This document shows, one piece after another, positions 57,720 to 64,000 of a stretch of 64,000 nucleotides of DNA (within the stretch, counting starts at the first letter, position 1; every line of letters starts with the position of its first letter). A model generated the notes under the pieces. The model had not been told where the DNA came from. It saw nothing but the letters and a program-made list of their open reading frames with translations, and did no database searches. Position numbers and translations under genes: made by a program. Origin of the DNA: CAVXDY01 sp963760715 (GTDB lineage: Bacteria; Actinomycetota; Thermoleophilia; Miltoncostaeales; Miltoncostaeaceae); assembly GCA_963760715.1 (NCBI GenBank), contig CAVXDY010000003.1, positions 930,001 through 994,000 of the forward strand, read 5' to 3'.

Positions 57720-58846
57720 GCGGCCGCATGCTCCCGCTCGCCGCCCCCACCTTCGACGAGGCCGAGGTCGAGGCCGTCGCCGAGGTCGTCCGCTCCGCCT
57801 GGCTCACCATGGGCCCGCGCACGGCGGCCTTCGAGGAGGCCTTCGCCGAGCTTGTGGGCACCCGCCACGCCGTGATGGTCTCGTCGTGCACCGCCGCGCT
57901 GCACCTGGCGTTCGCGGGGCTCGACATCGGCCCCGGCGACGAGGTCATCGTCCCCTCCCTCACCTTCGTGGCCACGGCCAACGCGGTCGCCTACACCGGC
58001 GCCACGCCGGTGTTCGCCGACATCGTGAGCCTGGAGCGGCCGATCCTCGACCCCGAGGCCGTGTCCGCGGCCATCGGCCCGCGCACCAAGGCCATCTGCG
58101 CCATGCACTACGGCGGGTGGATGGGCGACATCGCCCAGCTCCGCGCCCTCGCCGACCGCCACGGCATCGCCCTGGTGGAGGACGCCGCCCACGCTCCCGG
58201 CGCGTACTGCGCCGCGGGGAAGGCCGGCGCCATCGGCGACGTGTCCTGCTTCTCGTTCTTCTCCAACAAGAACCTCGTCACGGGCGAGGGCGGCATGATC
58301 ACCACCGACGACGACGAGATGGTCCGGCGGATGCGCCTGATGCGCGCGCACGGCATGACCGCCACGAGCTGGGATCGCCAGCGCGGGCACGCCAGCGGCT
58401 ACGACGTCATCGAGCGGGGCTACAACTACCGGCCCAGCGAGCTGGAGGCGGCCCTCGGGCTGGTTCAGCTCGGCAAGCTCGAGGCCATGACCGCCAGCCG
58501 GCGGCGCCTGGTGGCGTCCTACCGCGCGGCCCTCGCCGACAACCCCGACCTCGTCATCCCGTTCGCCGGCGAGGACGAGGGCAGCGCCTGCCACATCCTC
58601 CCGATCGTGACGCCCTCCAACGAGGCGCGCGACGAGATCCGGGCGCGGGCGGCGGCCGACGAGGTCCAGACCAGCGTCCACTACCCCCCCGTCCACCTCT
58701 TCACCATCTTCGCGCCCCAGGAGCCGCTCGACCTCACCGAGTCGTATGCCCTGCGCGAGGTCACCGTTCCGCTGTTCCCGGCCATGACCGACGACGACGT
58801 CGTGCGCGTGGTGCGGGCCCTCGAGCTGCAGGAGGCTGTTGCATGA
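57716..58846 (+). CDS. DegT/DnrJ/EryC1/StrS sugar aminotransferase
   Basis: A 376-aa PLP enzyme that aminates a keto-sugar nucleotide. VSSCTAALHLAFAGLDIGPG, GDEVIVPSLTFVATANAVAY and VEDAAHAPGAYCAAGKAG are family blocks. The PLP lysine is in CFSFFSNKNLVTGEGGMITT, and RGYNYRPSELEAALGLVQL is also conserved. It implies an amino sugar in the polysaccharide. Overlaps both neighbours by ATGA, so it is tightly coupled to the nucleotidylyltransferase and the epimerase. Confidence 0.92.
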   Translation: MSGRMLPLAAPTFDEAEVEAVAEVVRSAWLTMGPRTAAFEEAFAELVGTRHAVMVSSCTAALHLAFAGLDIGPGDEVIVPSLTFVATANAVAYTGATPVFADIVSLERPILDPEAVSAAIGPRTKAICAMHYGGWMGDIAQLRALADRHGIALVEDAAHAPGAYCAAGKAGAIGDVSCFSFFSNKNLVTGEGGMITTDDDEMVRRMRLMRAHGMTATSWDRQRGHASGYDVIERGYNYRPSELEAALGLVQLGKLEAMTASRRRLVASYRAALADNPDLVIPFAGEDEGSACHILPIVTPSNEARDEIRARAAADEVQTSVHYPPVHLFTIFAPQEPLDLTESYALREVTVPLFPAMTDDDVVRVVRALELQEAVA

Positions 58847-59829
58847 GCACGGATGCCACCCCGAAGACCGTCCTGGTGACCGGCGCCGCCGGCTACGTCG
58901 GCGGAGCGCTCACCCGGCGGCTGCTGGCCGAGCCCGGGACCTCGGTCATCGGCGTCAACTGGTGCCGCATGGCCCACGGCGCGGACGGCGTGCGGGAGCT
59001 GATCGGCCACCCGCGCTTCGAGTTCCACCGCGCCGACGTGCGCGAGGTCGAGGCGATGCGCCCGCTGCTGAAGCGCGCCGACGGCCTCGTCCACCTGGCC
59101 GCCATCGTGGGCGACCCGGCCGGCAAGCGCGATCCCGACCTCACCCGGGCGATCAACATCGACGCCTCCACCCGCCTGGCCCAGGAGGCCGGCGACGCGG
59201 GCGTGGGCCACTTCATCTTCGTGTCGACCTGCAGCAACTACGGCGTGTCGGATGGCGACACCCTGGTCACCGAGGACGCCGACCTGAACCCCGTCTCCCT
59301 CTACGCCGAGACCAAGGTGGCCGTGGAGCAGTTCCTGGCCGAGAAGGCCAACGGCCTGCCCTACACGGCGCTGCGCCTGGCCACGGTCTACGGCTCGGCG
59401 CCGCGGATGCGGTTCGACCTCACGGTCAACCAGTTCACCATCGAGGCGTTCACCGACGGCGTGCTCTCGATCTTCGGCGAGCAGTTCTGGCGCCCCTACG
59501 CCCACGTGGACGACATCGCGCGCGCCATCGTCATGGTCCTCGGCAACCCCGAGGCCAGCCGGCGCCGCACCTTCAACGTGGGCGACTCGGGCGAGAACTA
59601 CACCAAGCGGATGATGTACGAGCTGCTCAAGGAGCGGCTGCCCGAGCTCCGCGCCGAGTGGACGACGATCGACGAGGACCCGCGGTCCTACAAGGTCAGC
59701 TTCGAGCGGATCCACGAGGAGCTGGGCTACGAGGTCACCAAGCGGGTTCCCGACGGCATGGACGAGATCCTGAGCCGCGCCCGGCTGGGCGTGTATCCGG
59801 ACCCCATGGCCGATCGCTTTCGCAACTAA
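58843..59829 (+). CDS. NAD-dependent epimerase/dehydratase (extended SDR)
   Basis: A 328-aa sugar-nucleotide epimerase or dehydratase. The NAD-binding motif is VLVTGAAGYVGGALTRRLL; LVHLAAIVGDPAGK and the catalytic SLYAETKVAVEQFL (YxxxK) follow, with FIFVSTCSNYGVSDG providing the Ser/Thr region. RPYAHVDDIARAIVMVLGNP is the substrate-side signature. It probably makes the keto or epimerised sugar used by the aminotransferase gene it overlaps. Last gene of the operon. Confidence 0.92.
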   Translation: MSTDATPKTVLVTGAAGYVGGALTRRLLAEPGTSVIGVNWCRMAHGADGVRELIGHPRFEFHRADVREVEAMRPLLKRADGLVHLAAIVGDPAGKRDPDLTRAINIDASTRLAQEAGDAGVGHFIFVSTCSNYGVSDGDTLVTEDADLNPVSLYAETKVAVEQFLAEKANGLPYTALRLATVYGSAPRMRFDLTVNQFTIEAFTDGVLSIFGEQFWRPYAHVDDIARAIVMVLGNPEASRRRTFNVGDSGENYTKRMMYELLKERLPELRAEWTTIDEDPRSYKVSFERIHEELGYEVTKRVPDGMDEILSRARLGVYPDPMADRFRN

Positions 59830-59847
59830 CGGTAACTACTAACCGTT
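59828..59847. other. Inverted repeat at the end of the polysaccharide operon
   Basis: AACGGT (59828-59833) and ACCGTT (59842-59847) flank an 8-nt loop and overlap the TAA stop of the epimerase gene. There is no T-run, so it is at best a weak terminator or an operator. Confidence 0.3.
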
Positions 59848-59983
59848 CGGCGACCCGGGTACTGCCCGACCGCTGTATCCGGACTCAACCCTCAGCGGTC
59901 GACCGAAACCGCCGCTGGGGGCACTATCACTCCACCACGCGGGCGGCACGATGCCGTCACGACCGACAAACGGGGGCTCCACC

Positions 59984-61334
59984 GTGAAGGGTAAGAAACG
60001 CAATCGGAGGTACATCGCCGCCGCGATCGCGGCCATGGGCGCGACCGCCGCCTTCGCCGCCTCGGCGAACGCCGTCACGCTGAAGAACTTCACCGTCGAA
60101 CCCGCCGTTGACTCGCAGCCGCTCGGCATCACGGCGTTCAACGGCGCCATGATGTTCGCCGACCCGGGCTCTCAGGCGGTCAGCCAGATCAGCACCGGGG
60201 GCATCGTGTCGCCGAACGGCTACACGGGCGCCGCCGGCCCCGCGCAGGTCACGGTCGGTCCTGACGGCAACGTCTGGGCCACCGAGTTCAGCGGCTTCGT
60301 CGACCAAGTTCGTCGGCGGAGTCGCCACCCGCTTCCCGGTCGTCAACGGGATCCTCCCGGCGGTCAACCTGCAGGGCATCACCACGGCGAACAACGCGCT
60401 GTGGTTCGTCGAGCAGGACGGCAACAACGTCTGGCAGATGAACGCCACCACCGGGGCCACGGGGGGTCCCTACGCCACCGGCGGCTCGCCGAAGGGCATC
60501 GCGGCCGTTGGGAACAGCCTCTTCGTCACCACCGCCACCGGTGTGGCCACCCTGAACGCCGCGGCGCCCGCGGCGACGACGCAGATCGCCCCCCTCGCGG
60601 CGCCAACGGGATCACCGTCGGGCCCGACGGGAACCTCTGTGTCACCAGCGACGGCGGCGTGACGAAGATGAGCACCACCGGCTCGATCCTCGGCGGAGGC
60701 GGCGTCGCCGGCAGTGGCGCGCGCGCGATCACGACCGGCCCCGACGGCGCTCTCTGGTTCACCGAGTCGACCATCAACCGCGTGGGCCGCTTCACGACCG
60801 CCGGCGCCTTCACCGACTTCGCCCGTCCCCGGCTGCAACCTCCCGTCGGGCATCGCCGCGGGTCCCAACGGAGAGCAGGCGCTCTACGTGACCTGCTTCG
60901 GCGTCGACGTCCCGCCGTCCACCGGCCACACGATCGTCAAGGTCAGCCTGGACGGAACCGTGACCCCGCCGGTCACGCCTCCGGTCACGCCTCCGGTCAC
61001 GCCCCCGGTGACGGGCCTGAAGGGCGGCTTCACCTTCTCCAAGTCGAAGGTGTTCGCCGGCAAGGCCTTCACGGTCAACGTGAGCTTCAACAAGGCGGTC
61101 ACCAAGAGCCGGGTGCGCGTTCAGATCAGGAGCGCCAACACCAAGGCCAAGGGCGCGATCAAGACCTTCAAGACCATCTCGACCAAGCTCGTGACCGGCA
61201 AGAAGGCGGCCCTCAAGGTGAAGATCGCCAAGCCGGGCGCCTTCCTGATGCGGATCACCTTCGTCAACGGCACCAAGACCGTGAACACCACGGCGACCAA
61301 GGTGACGGTCAAGAAGGTCGTGAAGACGACCTAG
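59984..61334 (+). pseudogene. Secreted beta-propeller (Vgb/NHL-like) protein, frameshifted
   Basis: Signal peptide (KRNRRYIAAAIAAMGATAAF) from the GTG at 59984, then repeated propeller strands of the virginiamycin-B-lyase/NHL type (VTVGPDGNVWATEFSG, ITTANNALWFVEQDGNNV, ITTGPDGALWFTESTINRVG). A linker has four 12-bp repeats coding PPVT. The tail is a Lys-rich beta domain (KSKVFAGKAFTVNVSF). Shifts: extra G near 60302, missing base near 60599, extra C near 60827. Each corrected frame continues the propeller pattern, so the gene is probably intact in the organism. Role unknown; a lyase or a surface-binding propeller are options. Confidence 0.75.
60969..61016 (+). repeat. Four 12-bp tandem repeats coding PPVT linker
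   Basis: Four head-to-tail 12-bp units starting CCGGTCACGCCT (the last diverged as CCGGTGACGGGC) code for a Pro/Val/Thr linker between the propeller and the C-terminal beta domain. Such repeats can vary in number between strains. Confidence 0.7.
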
Positions 61335-61345
61335 CGGGAGCCTCC

Positions 61346-61371
61346 GCGCTCCGGGCCTCGACCCGGAGCGC
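61346..61371 (+). other. Stem-loop after the beta-propeller gene
   Basis: GCGCTCCGGG (61346-61355) and CCCGGAGCGC (61362-61371) give a 10-bp stem with a 6-nt loop, just past the stop at 61334. It has no T-run of its own but lies directly ahead of the terminator at 61390. Confidence 0.45.
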
Positions 61372-61389
61372 AGACGGTGCGGCCCCCGA

Positions 61390-61429
61390 GGGCCGCCGGT
61401 CGCGCAAGCGCCCGGCGGCCCTTCTTCTT
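61390..61429 (+). terminator. Intrinsic terminator downstream of the beta-propeller gene
   Basis: GGGCCGCCGG (61390-61399) pairs with CCGGCGGCCC (61412-61421), and TTCTTCTT follows (61422-61429). It is the clearest Rho-independent terminator in the window, separating the propeller gene from the toxin-antitoxin pair. Confidence 0.7.
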
Positions 61430-61464
61430 GACGCAGTCGGCGCGCCTGGCGCCTCCCTCGGCGC

Positions 61465-61497
61465 TATTCATTCTGGTATTCATCGCGGTATGCTCAT
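61465..61497 (+). promoter_or_regulatory. 12-bp iterated operator and promoter of the toxin-antitoxin pair
   Basis: TATTCAT at 61465-61471 and 61477-61483, and TATGCTCAT from 61489, recur with an exact 12-bp period; the ATG at 61501 is the next step. Repeated half-sites are typical for ribbon-helix-helix autoregulators. TATGCT (61489-61494) is also a good -10 element, which would place transcription start at or next to the ATG, giving a leaderless mRNA. No ribosome site is visible before the ATG. Confidence 0.5.
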
Positions 61498-61500
61498 CGC

Positions 61501-61749
61501 ATGGCACAGCTCGTGACCCGAGTGGACGACGACCTTCTCGCGGAGATCGATCGCCTCGTCGCCGATGGCGCGGTCGAGAGCCGCTCCGACGCGGTGCGCA
61601 CGGCCCTGCGCCAGCTCATCGAGCGACGGCGGCGGGCGGCGATCGGCCGGGCGATCGTGGCCGAGTACGAGGACCGGCCCCAGACCGAGACGGAGGTCGG
61701 ATGGGCCGATTCCGCCACGCTGGCGATGATCGCCGAGGAGCCCTGGTGA
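61501..61749 (+). CDS. Ribbon-helix-helix antitoxin
   Basis: An 82-aa protein. Residues 4-45 form a CopG/ParD-like ribbon-helix-helix domain (VTRVDDDLLAEIDRLVADGA, then SRSDAVRTALRQLIERRRR) that binds DNA as a dimer. The acidic C-terminus (EYEDRPQTETEVGWADS, ending MIAEEPW) would wrap and neutralise the toxin. The stop overlaps the toxin start (GTGA), so expression is coupled. Autoregulation through the 12-bp repeats upstream is likely. Confidence 0.87.
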   Translation: MAQLVTRVDDDLLAEIDRLVADGAVESRSDAVRTALRQLIERRRRAAIGRAIVAEYEDRPQTETEVGWADSATLAMIAEEPW

Positions 61750-62060
61750 CGTTCCCCCGCCAGGGCGAGATCTGGTGGGCCCAGGCCACGGACAAGCGCC
61801 GGCCGGTCCTGGTCGTGACCCGCTCCGAGGCCGTCCCCGTGCTGTCATGGCTGGTGGTCGCCCCGGTGACCCGGTCGGCTCGCGCGATCCCGACCCACCT
61901 CGCGCTGGGAGCGGACGAGGGCCTCCCCTCTCCCTGCGCGGCCGCCTTCGACGGCCTCCAGCCGATCCGGCGCTCGTTCCTGACCGAGCGGGCCGGCGCG
62001 CTCGACCCGGCGCGGCGGATCGAGCTCTGTCAGGCCCTGCGCTCCCTGGCCGACTGCTAG
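61746..62060 (+). CDS. MazF/PemK-family toxin endoribonuclease
   Basis: A 104-aa protein with the PemK fold: RQGEIWWAQATDKRRPVLVV, then TRSEAVPVLSWLVVAPVTRS, LGADEGLPSPCAAAFDGLQP and a C-terminal helix. MazF enzymes cut mRNA at short motifs; here the E-W-W start and R-P-V-L-V-V strand are kept. GTG start in a 4-bp overlap with the antitoxin stop. Convergent with the LamG-glycosidase gene. Confidence 0.87.
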   Translation: MTFPRQGEIWWAQATDKRRPVLVVTRSEAVPVLSWLVVAPVTRSARAIPTHLALGADEGLPSPCAAAFDGLQPIRRSFLTERAGALDPARRIELCQALRSLADC

Positions 62061-62082
62061 CGGCCGGCCCCGCCCCGCTCGG

Positions 62083-63888
62083 TCAGTGGGCGGGGTACTT
62101 GGCCGCCGCGGCGCGGATGGCGGTGGTGAGGGCGCCCTTGTCGGAGCGATCCTCCTTCAGGGCCCCGAAGTAGTCCTCGCGGCCTCCGCTGGCGCCCGGC
62201 GCGGCGTGATCGCGGATGAAGTACCAGAGCAGGGTCGCCAGCCGGCCGGGGAAGCGCGCGTTCATGTTGGCGACCTCCCGGGTCACGGCGGCCCCGGCGT
62301 CGGCATAGGTCATGTCCGTGGGCCACTCGTAGTTGTCGTCCAGCGAGCGGCCGTTGTCGGTGGAGATGCCCCACTCGGTGACGAAGATCGGCAGGGGAGG
62401 AGATCCGGCCGCCGCGGTCTGCGAGATGAGGCGCGAGATGCGCGGCTCCCACCGGGGCTGCGGGCCGTAGGGGTGCACGGTCCAGCCGGCGGCGAGGTTC
62501 CCCAGGTTGGGCACCGCGGCGAACATGTCCTTCACCCAGGGGCTCGGATTGATGTTGGCGTCGTCGGCCTGCACGAGGACGCCCACCCGGGGGTTGGCGG
62601 CCTTGACGGCGGCGATCGCGTCCTGGGCCCGGCGGGCGTAGTCCCCGCCGTCCTCGAAGGTGCCCTGGTTGCGGTAGCTGGTCTCGTTGCCGAACTCGAT
62701 GTACCGCACCGCGTAGGCGCCGTCGGACCGGTTGGCCCAGAAGGTCCCGCCGGGGCCGAAGCGCTTGGCCCACGCGCCCAGGCTCTGGGCCTCCTGGGTG
62801 CTGGGGATGCGCCCCTCGAAGCCCGCGAGCAGGATCACCTCGACGCCGTCCTGGGCGGCCCGGCCCACGAACTCCTCCATGGAGCCGGTGTCGGCGCCGA
62901 TCTGGAACTCGATGCGGGTGATCCGCGCCCCGAGCTTGCTCACGTCGTCGATGTGGTCCACGCCGCGGGTGGACACGATGCCGAAGCTGAACGGGCCGGG
63001 CGTGCCGGCCGCGGGGGCCGCGGCGGGGGCCGGCGCGGGGGCCCGGGGGCCCGCCGAGCGCCGCATGTCGGTCTGGATCTCGGTGGCGGCGAGGGGGCGG
63101 TTGTAGATCCGCACCTCGTCGATGACGCCCTTGAACCACCCGCCGCCGATGAAGTTGCCGCCGATGCGGAGGGGACCGCCGCTCGTGGTCATCTTCCCCT
63201 GCACCGGTGTCGTGCCGATCTGCGCGCCATTGAAGAACAGGCGCAGCGCGGCGCCGTCGTAGGTGACGGCGATATGCGTCCACTTGCCGAGGGGCAGGTC
63301 GTCCGGGGCGGTCACCTTCTTGGCGCCGCCGATGCCGGCGACTCCGCCGGCCCCGCCGCCGTGGGTGGCCGCGTTGAGGGCGTAGGCGTTGGAGCCGCGC
63401 CCGAGCTTGGCGAGGATGGTGCGCTTCCCGCTACCGGCCTGCGGCTTGACCCAGGCCTCGAGGGTCATCCGCCGAGTCAGGTCCAGCGAGGCGTGGTCGG
63501 GCACCGTCAGCCAGGAGCTCGTGCCGTTGAAGTAGAGCCCCTTGCCGAACTTGCCCTTCACGCGGCGCACGCCGTGCCCGATCGCGCCGTTGTGATTGCC
63601 CGAGAAGTCGCCGAACTTCAGACCCTTGGAGGCCGCCTCGTTGAAGCCGTAGGAGGCGACGAGGCCCTTCTTGCCGGCCGGTGCCGCCGTTCCCCCGGAG
63701 GAGGAGGCGACCAGGAGGCCGACGAACAAGGCCACCACCACCAAGCCGAACGCGCGACGCGCACTTCCAATGGGCGGGATCCGACCGTCTCCTGGGGTAC
63801 GAGGCGCGCGGGGGCCACCGGGCGCGTCAGGTTTTGTGTCGTGTCCTGCGGGTCGCCGTCCCTGGCACGGGGAGCAACGGGGCGCCAC
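62083..63888 (-). CDS. Secreted LamG-glycoside hydrolase fusion
   Basis: About 600 aa. A membrane/signal segment (RRAFGLVVVALFVGLLVAS) is followed by a LamG (concanavalin-like) domain coded at about 63650-63075 (GLVASYGFNEA, MTLEAWVKPQAGSGKRTILA, DEVRIYNRPLAATEIQTDM), a Pro/Ala linker, and a clan GH-A barrel at about 62995-62083. The acid/base Glu is in RYIEFGNETSYRN and the nucleophile Glu in IFVTEWGIST. The start is unclear: GTG 63888 is used, an upstream GTG at 63984 would run through a strong hairpin, and a rare start nearer the signal is possible. The LamG domain links it functionally with the oxidase cluster. Confidence 0.8.
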   Translation of the reverse strand: MAPRCSPCQGRRPAGHDTKPDAPGGPRAPRTPGDGRIPPIGSARRAFGLVVVALFVGLLVASSSGGTAAPAGKKGLVASYGFNEAASKGLKFGDFSGNHNGAIGHGVRRVKGKFGKGLYFNGTSSWLTVPDHASLDLTRRMTLEAWVKPQAGSGKRTILAKLGRGSNAYALNAATHGGGAGGVAGIGGAKKVTAPDDLPLGKWTHIAVTYDGAALRLFFNGAQIGTTPVQGKMTTSGGPLRIGGNFIGGGWFKGVIDEVRIYNRPLAATEIQTDMRRSAGPRAPAPAPAAAPAAGTPGPFSFGIVSTRGVDHIDDVSKLGARITRIEFQIGADTGSMEEFVGRAAQDGVEVILLAGFEGRIPSTQEAQSLGAWAKRFGPGGTFWANRSDGAYAVRYIEFGNETSYRNQGTFEDGGDYARRAQDAIAAVKAANPRVGVLVQADDANINPSPWVKDMFAAVPNLGNLAAGWTVHPYGPQPRWEPRISRLISQTAAAGSPPLPIFVTEWGISTDNGRSLDDNYEWPTDMTYADAGAAVTREVANMNARFPGRLATLLWYFIRDHAAPGASGGREDYFGALKEDRSDKGALTTAIRAAAAKYPAH

Positions 63889-63921
63889 ACTGCCCCACCG
63901 AACTTGCGGTGTCAACCCGGC

Positions 63922-63943
63922 ACCTCCCCCCGAGGGGGGAGGT
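63922..63943. other. Strong GC hairpin upstream of the LamG-glycosidase gene
   Basis: ACCTCCCCCC (63922-63931) and GGGGGGAGGT (63934-63943) form a near-perfect palindrome with TTT after it on the plus strand. It sits upstream of the minus-strand gene. It could be a terminator of something entering from the right, or a leader structure. Confidence 0.45.
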
Positions 63944-64000
63944 TTGCCGTGAGAAGAACGTAAAGCCGGGGGGGTGCTCCGCACGGGTTCCCGGTCAGTG

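Overview
The window is very GC-rich, densely coding DNA from an actinobacterium. Evidence for this is the acyl-CoA carboxylase epsilon subunit (16438-16683), a DUF2277 protein, frequent GTG starts, GTGA stop/start overlaps, and TCAC-cored 11-bp PHO-type direct repeats. Large secreted galactose-oxidase-like, lysyl-oxidase-like and LamG proteins make the class Thermoleophilia (Solirubrobacterales or Gaiellales) my best guess. That placement is inference. No rRNA, tRNA, CRISPR array, integrase or insertion sequence was seen.

Layout. 1-2.1 kb: a partial phosphate-binding protein gene (pstS), divergent from an OmpR-type response regulator, with PHO-box-like repeats facing both ways. 2.1-8.7 kb: cofactor and core genes, including an aldo/keto reductase, pterin carbinolamine dehydratase, pabA and pabB behind a primary-type sigma factor, GTP cyclohydrolase FolE2, and moaD/moaE. 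8.8-12.3 kb: two tandem secreted lysyl-oxidase-like proteins. 12.3-21.6 kb: a methyltransferase, then the propionyl-CoA to methylmalonyl-CoA to succinyl-CoA genes (mutase large subunit, pccB, accE, the biotin subunit), a DUF2277 protein, an M23 peptidase and sucCD. 21.7-25.0 kb: a secreted protein, a clan GH-A glycosidase coupled to a DUF2334 deacetylase-like protein, and a coiled-coil membrane protein.

25.0-42.0 kb: four copper-radical oxidases of the galactose/glyoxal oxidase type (AA5-like), all on the minus strand, interrupted by one plus-strand ATP-grasp gene. Two N-terminal types alternate (B-A-B-A in transcription order), which looks like duplication of a B-A pair. Three of the four carry long C-terminal arrays of Ig-like and LamG modules. 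42.4-59.8 kb: a Wzx/Wzy-type exopolysaccharide operon on the plus strand, with an initiating sugar-1-P transferase, a Wzc-like kinase, a polymerase, a flippase, six glycosyltransferases, and three sugar-nucleotide genes. 60-64 kb: a secreted beta-propeller protein, an RHH/MazF toxin-antitoxin pair, and a LamG-glycosidase fusion.

The most interesting reading is that the 25-64 kb region is a cell-surface polysaccharide system. The operon would make the glycan, and the LamG-bearing copper-radical oxidases and LamG-glycosidase would bind and oxidise or trim it. The lysyl-oxidase-like pair at 9-12 kb may add cross-linking chemistry. This functional link is inferred from gene neighbourhood and shared domains.

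Caution: at least twelve single-base frameshifts are visible, in sucD, two oxidase genes, the wzy-like gene and the beta-propeller gene. Their scattered positions, and their presence in a core metabolic gene, point to sequencing or assembly indels rather than real gene decay.
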